From NCBI GenBank assembly GCA_016845145.1, contig JAERTE010000136.1, positions 1 through 64,000 of the forward strand: a DNA stretch of 64,000 nucleotides, in the 5' to 3' direction. Below, piece by piece: positions 17,626 through 26,200 of this stretch (positions are counted from its first letter, which is position 1; each line of letters starts with the position of its first letter). This DNA comes from Rhodospirillaceae bacterium (GTDB lineage Bacteria > Pseudomonadota > Alphaproteobacteria > Rhodospirillales > Casp-alpha2). The notes under the pieces are model-generated. The model did not search any database. It saw only the letters and a program-made list of their open reading frames with translations, and was not told where the DNA came from. The position numbers were made by a program, and so were the translations under genes.

Positions 17626-19206
17626 TTAGTCATCATGCTTAGCAACTTGGCTTTCGATGTAGGCAATTTCCTCTTCCGATAGGCCGTACCGGCTATAAAG
17701 CTTCTCATCATCCCAAGATTCATCGTAAGAAATATCCGGAACAAATGAATAAACATCGCGGTTTGCGTGCTGCGTAGCTTTACGCAATGACACTAGAAAT
17801 CGGACAAATCTTGTTTTTAGATAAGATGCGTAATTTTCTGCCGAAGCTTCATCTTCAAAACGCCCTGCAACCAAGTACGTCTCGGTACATGCGGTTCCAG
17901 GAGGCGCAATTATAGGCTTGCTGAGAAATTTCGTTTCTACTGCAGCGCTAGTACCTTGGACGGCTGTCATTAGGACCTTCCAAGTATCTACCCACTCACA
18001 ATTCACGACTATCTCACTCCTATGGATCCAAGTAATTTTTTGGGAACCAAATAACTTTATCGGGTTCTCGATCTTTGCAGCGCTGGGTTTTCCGTGGAAG
18101 AAAGTACGTAAGCCAAATGGCTTTCCCGCAGAGACTCTTTGCGCAAGCGTCGGCTCACTCTTTTCTTTCACTTTTTCTAGAATAGGGACCGCCTCGTTTC
18201 GACGAACTAAAACATCATAGTCGTCAAGGTAACGCGAGACTGCGGGTCCAGTTGGCTCGCCATCCCAGAATGTTTGGACTGAACAAGGCCCGTTATAATC
18301 CCGACCCCAAAGAAAGTACGAAATTCCGCCTCTGATTTTAACGCCAGGAAACGCTTCATAGAGCTTTGGAAAATCGACGATGCTATGCATCCTTCGGTCG
18401 GAGAGCATTTTCTTGCGGAATTGATCCAAACCCTTACCCCCGGCCATCCATCGAGAGGGAGTAACAAAGACGGCGTATTGCGGCTCCAGATCCAATGCTT
18501 TTTCAACAAACATCTGATAAATCGGCGCTGCGCTTGATCCATGCCCACCGTCATCAAGCTGATAAGGCGGATTTCCAATTATTACGTCGAACTGCATATT
18601 TTCCCCAAACCAGTTAGCTATTTCAGCCTTTACGTCATCAGTATGTAAAAGAGCATACGCGTGGGTTTCCAAGCCATCTCCTCTATCAAGGACCTTCTGG
18701 CGGGCACCACAATAACTACATTTTCCATCACTCCATGAATGCTCGAGACGCTCGAACCAAATGTTTCCCGCATCTGAGCCAAAACCCCCAACAACCGAGT
18801 GGGGCCCATTCGCATGTTTCGAACAATACACGCTGCGCCGCGCAAGCAAGCTGGTCAGGTAAGTTATCCCGATACCAAATACTTGTTTCGACAACACATG
18901 GTCGACTCGCTCATCGAGATCAGGAAACTCTTCTGAAAGCCCGTCTATTAATCTCGTAGCGATCTCTCGTAAAAACACACCAGATTTTGTGAATGGGTCG
19001 AGAAACCTCAGCGAACTATTAGCCCACAGGTTTTCACCGTCATGATTATTGGCCCACGCTAAGGTCAGAGTCTCAAGCATCTGATTTGCAAACTCTGGCG
19101 GTGTAAAGACTTCGTCGTTCGAGAGATTTGCAATACAAGTTAAAACGTCTGGGTTTCGGCCCCGAAGCGAGAAGCTTGCCTGATTGCTCATTTGGCGCTC
19201 TCCCAT
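17626..19206 (-). CDS. N6-adenine DNA methyltransferase-like (Eco57I-type) with NPPY
   Basis: DEVFTPPEFANQMLE, FLDPFTKSGVFLREIATRL, FDVIIGNPPYQLDDGGHGSSAAPIYQMFVEKAL, internal CSYCGA. Confidence 0.85.
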   Translation of the reverse strand: MGERQMSNQASFSLRGRNPDVLTCIANLSNDEVFTPPEFANQMLETLTLAWANNHDGENLWANSSLRFLDPFTKSGVFLREIATRLIDGLSEEFPDLDERVDHVLSKQVFGIGITYLTSLLARRSVYCSKHANGPHSVVGGFGSDAGNIWFERLEHSWSDGKCSYCGARQKVLDRGDGLETHAYALLHTDDVKAEIANWFGENMQFDVIIGNPPYQLDDGGHGSSAAPIYQMFVEKALDLEPQYAVFVTPSRWMAGGKGLDQFRKKMLSDRRMHSIVDFPKLYEAFPGVKIRGGISYFLWGRDYNGPCSVQTFWDGEPTGPAVSRYLDDYDVLVRRNEAVPILEKVKEKSEPTLAQRVSAGKPFGLRTFFHGKPSAAKIENPIKLFGSQKITWIHRSEIVVNCEWVDTWKVLMTAVQGTSAAVETKFLSKPIIAPPGTACTETYLVAGRFEDEASAENYASYLKTRFVRFLVSLRKATQHANRDVYSFVPDISYDESWDDEKLYSRYGLSEEEIAYIESQVAKHDD

Positions 19207-19853
19207 TCGTTACTTCCACCATCGGCAAGTTCACTCAGTGTCATCGTCGGATAAGTCTTAATCGGCTTAAACAACTCGTGTTTGCCGAGGTGGGCAAACA
19301 AGGAGCCCTCAGCACTGAATGCCGCCGAACCAGTCAGTACATCTAGACGAAAATCACGGCGCTGGAACTTGCCCTTCCCAACGTAGCCCCACTCGGCAAA
19401 TGAAATTGGTTGGCCATCTATCGTTTTCATCGTCATGGCATCACCGTGAACCAAGTTGCATGACAACACAAATGAGGTGGCTTGGTAGACTTCATCATCG
19501 GCGCCCACGGCGAGGTACTCAGCAATAATCTCAAGCAAGTTCGCCCGACACTCGGCAATGTTATCTTCCAGCAACTCGACGCCGTATATACACATTAGGC
19601 CCAATAAGGCGTAATGCCGCTTCTCGAAGTCAGACTTTCTGAACTTCAACTCGACTGCTGCTAGTTTGCGTTTGAGTACGTTGATGAGGAAATTTCCACT
19701 TCCGCATGCGGGCTCTAGAAAGCGCGAGTCGATACGTTCACTTTCCTCCTTCACAAGATCAAGCATGGCCTCAACCAGCCAAGGCGGTGTGAAAACTTCG
19801 CCATGATCAGCTACTCTTTGTTTTGATTTTATTAGGCTCACGGCTCTGTCCAT
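19188..19853 (-). CDS. Short DNA methyltransferase-like protein (motif X/I, no NPPY)
   Basis: GEVFTPPWLVEAMLDLV, SRFLEPACGSGNFLINVLKRKL; 221 aa, no NPPY/DPPY seen. Confidence 0.82.
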   Translation of the reverse strand: MDRAVSLIKSKQRVADHGEVFTPPWLVEAMLDLVKEESERIDSRFLEPACGSGNFLINVLKRKLAAVELKFRKSDFEKRHYALLGLMCIYGVELLEDNIAECRANLLEIIAEYLAVGADDEVYQATSFVLSCNLVHGDAMTMKTIDGQPISFAEWGYVGKGKFQRRDFRLDVLTGSAAFSAEGSLFAHLGKHELFKPIKTYPTMTLSELADGGSNEWESAK

Positions 19854-19857
19854 CCCT

Positions 19858-20880
19858 CTAATCGTCGTCTACCAACGACCAAATCTGTTGCATCGGAAGT
19901 TCGGCTTGCAGCTCCTTTGGGAGGCTTGTGTAGACATCTTGAATTTCTTGGACGAACTCTTCGGCATTCCAGAGGCGTATATTGAAAAAATCTCTTCTGG
20001 CTTCCTCTTCGACGGTTCCCTTGAAACCACCCCACGAAACAAATAGGCCATGCTCAGCGCCGAACTTCTGCATGACCCCTTTCAATTCATCGTAATCCTT
20101 TGAACCAATGGCGGCGTCGCTTGACTTCACCTGAACGCATAGTCGCGGCTCGTCAAATCCCATCGGGCCGCGTCCAGCAAGAATATCAGCTCCTCCATCA
20201 GCGCCTTTTCTTTTGTTGACGCGGACCTCGAAACCCTGTGCACGTAGCACCTCGGCCACAAGTGCTTCCATTTTGTGGCCTTTGAATTTCCGGCCGATAA
20301 AATCGCTGATCTGTTGGCGCGCAACCTGTTCTAAATCGAGAATGTCATCATCGTCAGTGGTAACGCCGCCATCGTCGGGTTGGAGTTTCGACGGGACAGG
20401 CTTTTTGCCAGCGATAACAGCCTTTATACGCTCTTCAGCATCGTTTTTGATAACCCGAAAGACTGTGAGAGCAGACCCGAAAGAATACAAAATATCTTGG
20501 TCAAACGCGCTTCGAGGTATCGGTTCACCGGTCCAGTCGACACGTCGGCTGTGTCTCGCATCCTCGGGATTGTCAGAGATGTACTCGTAACCACCAACGA
20601 CTTTGCCAAATGCTATCGCTGGGCGTGTTTTAAGTGGCAGGGCAAAAATATCTCCGATCTCAAACGACTTAAGGAAATTGAACACCTGCCCCGCATTGTT
20701 GCGTGCGGTTCCGGGTTTCATATCTGGATAGGTCTCTTCCACATAAGCCAGCACCTCATCGCGAGTGTTGATGTGGGATAAATTGCCAAGCTCCCCCCAG
20801 CCGATAAACGCACGACCGCCCTCAAGAGCTAAGTTCTCTCGCTCACCATATTTCCCAGCTCTCGCTACCCAAACCGTCAT
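19858..20880 (-). CDS. Mrr-like restriction endonuclease with N-terminal PUA/EVE-like region
   Basis: N-term VWVARAGKYGERENLALEGGRAFIGWGELGNLSH; C-term MEALVAEVLRAQGFEVRVNKRKGADGGADILA...LCVQVKS. Confidence 0.8.
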   Translation of the reverse strand: MTVWVARAGKYGERENLALEGGRAFIGWGELGNLSHINTRDEVLAYVEETYPDMKPGTARNNAGQVFNFLKSFEIGDIFALPLKTRPAIAFGKVVGGYEYISDNPEDARHSRRVDWTGEPIPRSAFDQDILYSFGSALTVFRVIKNDAEERIKAVIAGKKPVPSKLQPDDGGVTTDDDDILDLEQVARQQISDFIGRKFKGHKMEALVAEVLRAQGFEVRVNKRKGADGGADILAGRGPMGFDEPRLCVQVKSSDAAIGSKDYDELKGVMQKFGAEHGLFVSWGGFKGTVEEEARRDFFNIRLWNAEEFVQEIQDVYTSLPKELQAELPMQQIWSLVDDD

Positions 20881-21089
20881 AACCGCGCTCCCTTGGCCTC
20901 ATTCGCTGGCTTCTGCTCATCAATCCATTTCTCAATTTCCGTTGAGCGAAACCGCCAGGAACCACCAACTTTAAACCCAGGGATTTTACCCTCAGCCGCT
21001 AGACGGTAGGCAGTTTTCTCTTTGATCCTCAAGTACTCAGCCACTTCTTTGATGGTTAGGATGTCATCGGTCATGGGCAGACTCTTCAA
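20877..21089 (-). CDS. Excisionase/MerR-like helix-turn-helix DNA-binding protein
   Basis: DILTIKEVAEYLRIKEKTAYRLAAEGKIPGFKVGGSWRFRSTEIEKWI; 4-bp overlap with next gene. Confidence 0.85.
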   Translation of the reverse strand: MKSLPMTDDILTIKEVAEYLRIKEKTAYRLAAEGKIPGFKVGGSWRFRSTEIEKWIDEQKPANEAKGARL

Positions 21090-21250
21090 AAAACCAGATT
21101 AGGAAAATAACGGAAAATTGGGAAACAAGCAATTGACGATAAATTTTTCATATCAAACGATCTATGCGTTAAACAGGCCCGCCGTTAAATCAATCACACG
21201 GCAGTCAGAATCTATTGGATGGAATCCAGCGTTAGGACCGGGGCGGCAAC

Positions 21251-21271
21251 ATCTCATCTGACTTAAGATAT
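21251..21271. promoter_or_regulatory. Palindrome-family motif copy C, upstream of HTH-led operon
   Basis: ATCTCATCTGACTTAAGATAT, 16/21 identical to copy A. Confidence 0.45.
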
Positions 21272-21554
21272 TGCCCTTCCCATCATTTTGGCGGCACATC
21301 AAGCGGCTACGGTCAAAGCGACTGAGAAAAGTCGTGTTGTTTTGAACGAAACAAATCAGCGCTGCAGAGGAAATGATGGCCATTGGGTCGCGAAACCTTC
21401 TTCGCCCGGTAGTGAGGCTAGGTCAGATAAATCGAAGAAATTGGCGTCCACGAAAACAACTCAACAATCTATTGAGAGCATCAACAAAGCGTTGATAAAC
21501 TTAAAGGTCTATATGAGAAGGTTCGAAAATTTCCGTCTCAGTAAATTTGGTAGG

Positions 21555-21575
21555 CTTTCACATTATTTGTGAAAG
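21555..21575. promoter_or_regulatory. Hairpin CTTTCACA-ttatt-TGTGAAAG upstream of 21599 gene
   Basis: 8-bp perfect inverted repeat, 5-nt loop. Confidence 0.4.
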
Positions 21576-21598
21576 ATAAAAAGAAGGCATAAAGTAGA

Positions 21599-22129
21599 AT
21601 GATGGAGACATTAGAGGAAAACTGTCATCACTGGGGTAGGAAGGTCATTGAATACCTATTTAAAGACGATGAAACGACTTTTGAAGGTGTGATTGATTAC
21701 CTGCGTCATGGCGGCCTTGCGGACAAACCGCCTGTTTTCCAAGAAATTCCGCGCTTCAATGGAGATGGTGTCTATAATCACTTGGTTGCTGGTCACCCTG
21801 GGTTCGCTGAGATTGATGAAGTGCTAGTTAATGCGGTCGAGCTAGACCTGTACAAAACATTGAACGCAGACCCAGAGATCGATGACGAATGCGAGCCAAT
21901 TGAGGGCGCGGTGCTAGTGTACCATTTGCCGAGCGACAGCATTTTTCAAATCAGTGGCGACTTTAGCAACAACCGTGATGCCATGCTGTCCGAGTTCGAA
22001 GCGCTAGCTCCGAGCCGAATTATGAATATTGCAGCTGCATACTTGCTAGATCATCCATGGTTCCAAAATAATGATGGTTGGCCCGATGAACCACCAATCA
22101 AAAACGTTCCAATTGGTTCAATTGAATAA
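21599..22129 (+). CDS. Hypothetical island protein (176 aa)
   Basis: Open frame with coding-like composition, intergenic position; no family recognised. Confidence 0.65.
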   Translation: MMETLEENCHHWGRKVIEYLFKDDETTFEGVIDYLRHGGLADKPPVFQEIPRFNGDGVYNHLVAGHPGFAEIDEVLVNAVELDLYKTLNADPEIDDECEPIEGAVLVYHLPSDSIFQISGDFSNNRDAMLSEFEALAPSRIMNIAAAYLLDHPWFQNNDGWPDEPPIKNVPIGSIE

Positions 22130-22163
22130 GCGATAAATTCGGCAATGCTGTATCGGACAGAAG

Positions 22164-22183
22164 GTTACACGATGTAACGTTTT
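22164..22183. promoter_or_regulatory. Second repeated motif GTTACACGATGTAACGTTTT
   Basis: 18/20 identical to 12038-12057. Confidence 0.5.
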
Positions 22184-22357
22184 GACCTGGAAGCCCGCCA
22201 ACCAACGTCGCAAAAGATGTAAACCCTAAGTGCTCACGGCAAAACGTTCCGAGCCACATCCCAGAAAATGATTGCTAGGAAGTGACTACCATTGGCTGTA
22301 TTTCGAATAACTATAGGCGAGAAAGCCTGCCAGTTAACAGCCAATAGGAGCTACAAA

Positions 22358-22801
22358 ATGTCTGCATTGAATAAACTCAAAATCGTTGCTGATATCGATA
22401 ACTCGAAGATCGACCCGGTAGCCGTTGCACGTGGTCGATTGCTTGGCCATCTCGGTGAGCAATTGAAAGCTGCCGAAGCGATGGTCGACGGCACCGAATA
22501 CCGGGTCAAACGTCAACGCTGGGAAACCAACGAAGAGACCGGCGAAAAAGTACGAAAAGAAATCGAAATGCCGCTTCGCAAATGGTACTGGCGCGATGCT
22601 CTTGGTCAGGTTCGGTTTTGCCTCAAGGTCGGCAATAAGCGTTTGCCGCTGAAGGGTGAGGATACGAATATCATCGTCGGCGAAGACACCAAACTACCGG
22701 AGATTATCCAAACCTGCATCAAGGCCGTTGAAGCTGGCGAGTTGGACCAGGCTATTGATCAGGTTGTTAAGGCCAGAAAGCCGATCTCCAAAAAACATTA
22801 A
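22358..22801 (+). CDS. Small island protein, paralogue 1
   Basis: MSALNKLKI...LRKWYWRDALG...KRLPLKGEDTNI...EAGELDQA; AGGAG RBS; start internal to supplied ORF. Confidence 0.75.
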   Translation: MSALNKLKIVADIDNSKIDPVAVARGRLLGHLGEQLKAAEAMVDGTEYRVKRQRWETNEETGEKVRKEIEMPLRKWYWRDALGQVRFCLKVGNKRLPLKGEDTNIIVGEDTKLPEIIQTCIKAVEAGELDQAIDQVVKARKPISKKH

Positions 22802-22806
22802 GCTTT

Positions 22807-22833
22807 GAGCCCCGTACTTGTCATACGGGGTTC
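22807..22833 (+). terminator. Probable intrinsic terminator after paralogue 1
   Basis: GAGCCCCGTA-N7-TACGGGGTTC; weak T tract. Confidence 0.5.
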
Positions 22834-23019
22834 TTCATGACTGTCGTATCTGTTTTGAATATGTCACAGAAGCTGATAGAGCGCCGGAGACCAACCAAAA
22901 CCCAATTCATGCTCTCAGTGTACATGGCTAGCGTACTTGGTCTATCAATGAGCTGCTGTGACGCACCACGGGCCAAAAACACCTGTGAAATCATTTCCAG
23001 CTAACCACTGACGATAAAT

Positions 23020-23040
23020 TTCTTACGTCAAGTTAGATAC
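23020..23040. promoter_or_regulatory. Palindrome-family motif copy D, upstream of paralogue 2
   Basis: TTCTTACGTCAAGTTAGATAC, 17/21 identical to copy A. Confidence 0.5.
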
Positions 23041-23146
23041 ATCTGACAGCAACTGGCTCCCCAAGATTTTCTATTTCAATGAGTTCTTTGTCGTTTGCAC
23101 CACCGAGTTTACGTTAAAGAACATTTAGCGAACAACGGAGGTTCAA

Positions 23147-23602
23147 ATGGCTGTCTTGAACAAACTCAAAATCAGCAAGAAAACAAAATCTAACCAACAT
23201 GAACCCACAGAACAGCGGCTTCGTCGGATGCTGCGGGAGAAGCTCATGGAACAACGTGAGATGGTGGAAGCCGAGCTACAGGGAAAGCAACTGGTCAAAA
23301 CCACGACCAAGTACATTCCCAACAAAGTGACTGGTGAGCTGATCCAGCAAGAAGTCCCACGTCAATTAAGAAAATGGTACTGGAAAGAACCAGACGGAAC
23401 CGTTTGCATTCATTTGCTCTATGGCAGCATCAAGCTACCGATCAACGGTGAGAACACGACCATCGAGATCAAGAGCCTTGATGAACTACCGAAAACCATT
23501 GGCGTTCTAATGGAAGCGATTGATGCTGGCGAACTCGACGATGCCTTGTTGGCGGCAATGGAGGAGAGAAAGAAGATCATGCGTGGAATTAAGAAAGCTT
23601 GA
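23147..23602 (+). CDS. Small island protein, paralogue 2
   Basis: MAVLNKLKI...LRKWYWKEPDG...IKLPINGENTTI...DAGELDDA; GGAGG RBS. Confidence 0.75.
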   Translation: MAVLNKLKISKKTKSNQHEPTEQRLRRMLREKLMEQREMVEAELQGKQLVKTTTKYIPNKVTGELIQQEVPRQLRKWYWKEPDGTVCIHLLYGSIKLPINGENTTIEIKSLDELPKTIGVLMEAIDAGELDDALLAAMEERKKIMRGIKKA

Positions 23603-23633
23603 TAACCGTGATCGTTTCTGAGGCCATTAGATA

Positions 23634-23647
23634 GTTTTGTACAAAAC
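23634..23647. repeat. Perfect palindrome GTTTTGTACAAAAC near right end of island
   Basis: Shares TTGTACAAA core with left-end tandem repeats. Confidence 0.5.
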
Positions 23648-23708
23648 AAACACAGGCCCCAAAACAGGAAATAACCTATTGATAATACAGAATAATATCG
23701 CTCCAATG

Positions 23709-23760
23709 TACAATGGCATTGTAGAGGTCGTCGGTTCGATTCCGTCCGGCTCCACCATTT
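23709..23760 (+). repeat. attR: 52-bp direct repeat of tRNA-Ala 3' portion
   Basis: Identical to 6305-6356; no 5' half of a tRNA upstream. Confidence 0.96.
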
Positions 23761-23761
23761 C

Positions 23762-23792
23762 AACCCCTTGATTTAACAAGGGGTTTTGCTTT
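23762..23792 (+). terminator. Intrinsic terminator after attR (probably the original tRNA-Ala terminator)
   Basis: AACCCCTTG-atttaa-CAAGGGGTT + TTTGCTTT. Confidence 0.75.
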
Positions 23793-23850
23793 GTTGGCGG
23801 CGAAATTTTCATTGATGTTGGATGTCGAAGCATCGCCCTTCCGTTATTCC

Positions 23851-24447
23851 TCAAGACCCAACGACATCCAGATCACGGAAAATCCCCGCGTCGTCAACGG
23901 CCACGTCGAACACCGCCCCGGCGTTCTCCTGGACCACTCTCTTTCCACCACGGTCACCCGTAAGCCTGCCGAGCGTGGCGAAATGACGCGCGCCAAACAA
24001 CACCGGGTTGCCGGGTCTGCCGTCCTGCACGGGTCGACATATCTCACGTCCCAGTTCAGGGTCGAACGCCTCCGCCAGCGCCACCAGCGTCGAGGCAGCA
24101 ACCCATGGCATATCACCCAGACATATCAGCGCGCCGTCGGCGCCATCGCCCAACGCCGCAATGCCATGGCGGATCGAAGACGCCATGCCTTCCGCGAATT
24201 GTGGGTTGTGGACGCACGTGGCATCCAAGCCGTTCACCGCAACCTCAACGTTTGCCGCATCATGGCCGGTGATCACGATCACGGGCGACGCCCCTGCCGC
24301 CATTGCCGTTGCCGTGACGACGGTGACCATCGGCCGGCCATCTACATCCGCCAGCAGCTTGTTGACCGCGCCCGAACGCCGCGACAGACCGCCGGCCAGC
24401 ACCAAAGCGGCAATGCGACGGCGCCCTTTTGCCGTAATGTTTTCCAT
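23851..24447 (-). CDS. MobA-like nucleotidyltransferase (molybdenum cofactor cytidylyltransferase family)
   Basis: IAALVLAGGLSRRSGAVNKLLADVDGRPMV; next to XdhC and Mo-hydroxylase genes. Confidence 0.85.
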   Translation of the reverse strand: MENITAKGRRRIAALVLAGGLSRRSGAVNKLLADVDGRPMVTVVTATAMAAGASPVIVITGHDAANVEVAVNGLDATCVHNPQFAEGMASSIRHGIAALGDGADGALICLGDMPWVAASTLVALAEAFDPELGREICRPVQDGRPGNPVLFGARHFATLGRLTGDRGGKRVVQENAGAVFDVAVDDAGIFRDLDVVGS

Positions 24448-24544
24448 GTCCTAACTAACCACGATCACAGACCGTTCGGAAAGAGCTTGGTTCCGGCTTT
24501 CGGATTTGGTTTGCTGTTGCTGATGTTTGCTTGAGGAAACGCTT

Positions 24545-25591
24545 ATGTCCTTGCCCACGGAAACCGAAACCGCCGCCAGCGCTCCCATCATCGAAAAAGC
24601 CGTCTCCTGGCGGGCCGCAAACCATGGTGTCGCCTTGGCCACAGTGGTGCGCACCTGGGGGTCCTCGCCTTGCCCGGTGGGTAGTCACTTGGCCATACGC
24701 GATGACGGCGCGTTTGAAGGGTCGGTGTCGGGGGGCTGCATTGAGGGCGAAGTGGTCACCGAGGCGCTGGCATGCATTCGGGACGGCGCATGCAAGACGC
24801 TGGATTTCGGCATCGCCAACGAAGATGCCTGGCGGGTCGGGCTCGCGTGCGGCGGCAAGGTATCTGTCTTCGTCACCGCGGTCGATGATGATCAAGCGAC
24901 AATCCTAGCCAACCTCGAGGCGGCGAGGGACGCGGGGCAAGCCGCGGCTTTGCTGACCGACCCCGAAACCGGCCGCCACGCGGTCTGGGCCGATGGGGCC
25001 ATCATCGCCGGTGGGACGCGGCTGACGACCACGCAAACAGAAGCTTTGGCAAGCCGTTTCGCGGCAGACCGCAGCGGCATGCTTGAAGATGATGACGGCG
25101 CACCGATGTTCGCGCGGGTCTACAATCCGCATCTGAGGATGCTGATCGTCGGCGCCGTACACATCGCGCAAGCCTTGGCCGAAATGGCGGCGCGCACCGG
25201 CTACGACGTCACCGTCATCGATCCGCGCGACACCTGGAGCACGCCGGAGCGCTTCCCCGGCATAAAACTCGACCGGCGCTGGCCATCGACCGCCTTGGAA
25301 GACTTGGCCCCCGACAGCCGAACCGCCGTCGTCACGCTGAGCCACGACCCCAAACTCGACGACCCGGCCCTACATGCCGCCTTCGCCAGCCCGGCTTTTT
25401 ATATCGGCTCGCTCGGCAGCAAGAAAACCCATGCGGCAAGGCTGCATCGTTTACGTGAAGCCGGTATTTCGGAAGAGCAAATCGGGCGCATCCACGCGCC
25501 TGTCGGGCTTGATATCGGGGCACAGAACCCGGCGGAAATCGCGCTGTCTGCGTTGGCGCAAATTACCCAGGCCCTGCGCAAAGCGGCCTGA
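24545..25591 (+). CDS. XdhC/CoxI family protein
   Basis: VVRTWGSSPCPVGSHLAIRDDGAFEGSVSGGCIEGEVV; IGSLGSKKTHAARLHRLREAG. Confidence 0.9.
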   Translation: MSLPTETETAASAPIIEKAVSWRAANHGVALATVVRTWGSSPCPVGSHLAIRDDGAFEGSVSGGCIEGEVVTEALACIRDGACKTLDFGIANEDAWRVGLACGGKVSVFVTAVDDDQATILANLEAARDAGQAAALLTDPETGRHAVWADGAIIAGGTRLTTTQTEALASRFAADRSGMLEDDDGAPMFARVYNPHLRMLIVGAVHIAQALAEMAARTGYDVTVIDPRDTWSTPERFPGIKLDRRWPSTALEDLAPDSRTAVVTLSHDPKLDDPALHAAFASPAFYIGSLGSKKTHAARLHRLREAGISEEQIGRIHAPVGLDIGAQNPAEIALSALAQITQALRKAA

Positions 25592-25603
25592 ATTCCGATC
25601 TGA

Positions 25604-26200
25604 CTATTGGCTCAGCAGCCAGACACCTAGAGCAATGGCAATGCCGCCGCCGATCATCCATACCCAGGGCGACACACCGCCCGGTGCGGTTATCGGTGCG
25701 GCGGCAGGCTGTTCTTGTGGTTCAGGTTCATCTTTCGGTTCAGGCTCGGCTTGTGCATCGTCTGCACTCACCAATGCCGAAAAAGCCTCAAAAAACTCAC
25801 CCGCCAATTTTTTCGATGTACCTTCGATCAATCGGTTGCCGATCTGCGCCAGCTTACCGCCGACCTCCGCATCAACCTCATAGGCCAGAATGGTGGCGCT
25901 GCCATCTTCGGTTAACGAGACTTTCGCGCCACCCTTGGCGAACCCGGCGGCGCCGCCTTTGCCGTCGCCTGAAATGGTGTAGCTCTCCGACGGCACAATA
26001 TCGGATAGAGTGACCTGGCCTTTGAATTTGGCCTTCACAGGGCCGACCTTGGCCTGCACGGTGGCGGTCAGCTCCGTATCGGAGACCTGCTCCAGCTCCT
26101 GGCAACCGGGGATCGCCTGACGCAGGATGTCCGGGTCATTCAGGGCGGCGAAGACCCGCTCACGCGGCGCTTCGATTCTGATTTCGTCGGTCATCTTCAT
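25604..26200 (-). CDS. coxG: CoxG-like SRPBCC protein with C-terminal TM
   Basis: EIRIEAPRERVFAALNDPDILRQAIPGCQELEQVSDTE; C-terminal hydrophobic segment. Confidence 0.85.
   Translation of the reverse strand: MKMTDEIRIEAPRERVFAALNDPDILRQAIPGCQELEQVSDTELTATVQAKVGPVKAKFKGQVTLSDIVPSESYTISGDGKGGAAGFAKGGAKVSLTEDGSATILAYEVDAEVGGKLAQIGNRLIEGTSKKLAGEFFEAFSALVSADDAQAEPEPKDEPEPQEQPAAAPITAPGGVSPWVWMIGGGIAIALGVWLLSQ

Larger units (their letters stand above)
6357..23708. mobile_element. Integrative genomic island (~17.4 kb) in tRNA-Ala(GGC)
   Basis: Bounded by perfect 52-bp tRNA-derived repeats; integrase at tRNA-proximal end; accessory gene content. Confidence 0.95.

Noticed and set aside
21288-21572. 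94-aa ORF in the leader region upstream of the HTH operon and the 21599 gene
   Set aside because: Low-complexity product, overlaps probable regulatory DNA, no clear RBS; could not be supported as coding.
6357-23708. Complete prophage
   Set aside because: No terminase, portal, capsid, tail or lysis genes recognised; content is integrase, replication-like and RM-like genes only.
23704-23760. A second tRNA-Ala gene at the right island end
   Set aside because: Only the 3' 52 nt match; acceptor 5' strand and D arm are missing, so it is attR, not a functional tRNA.
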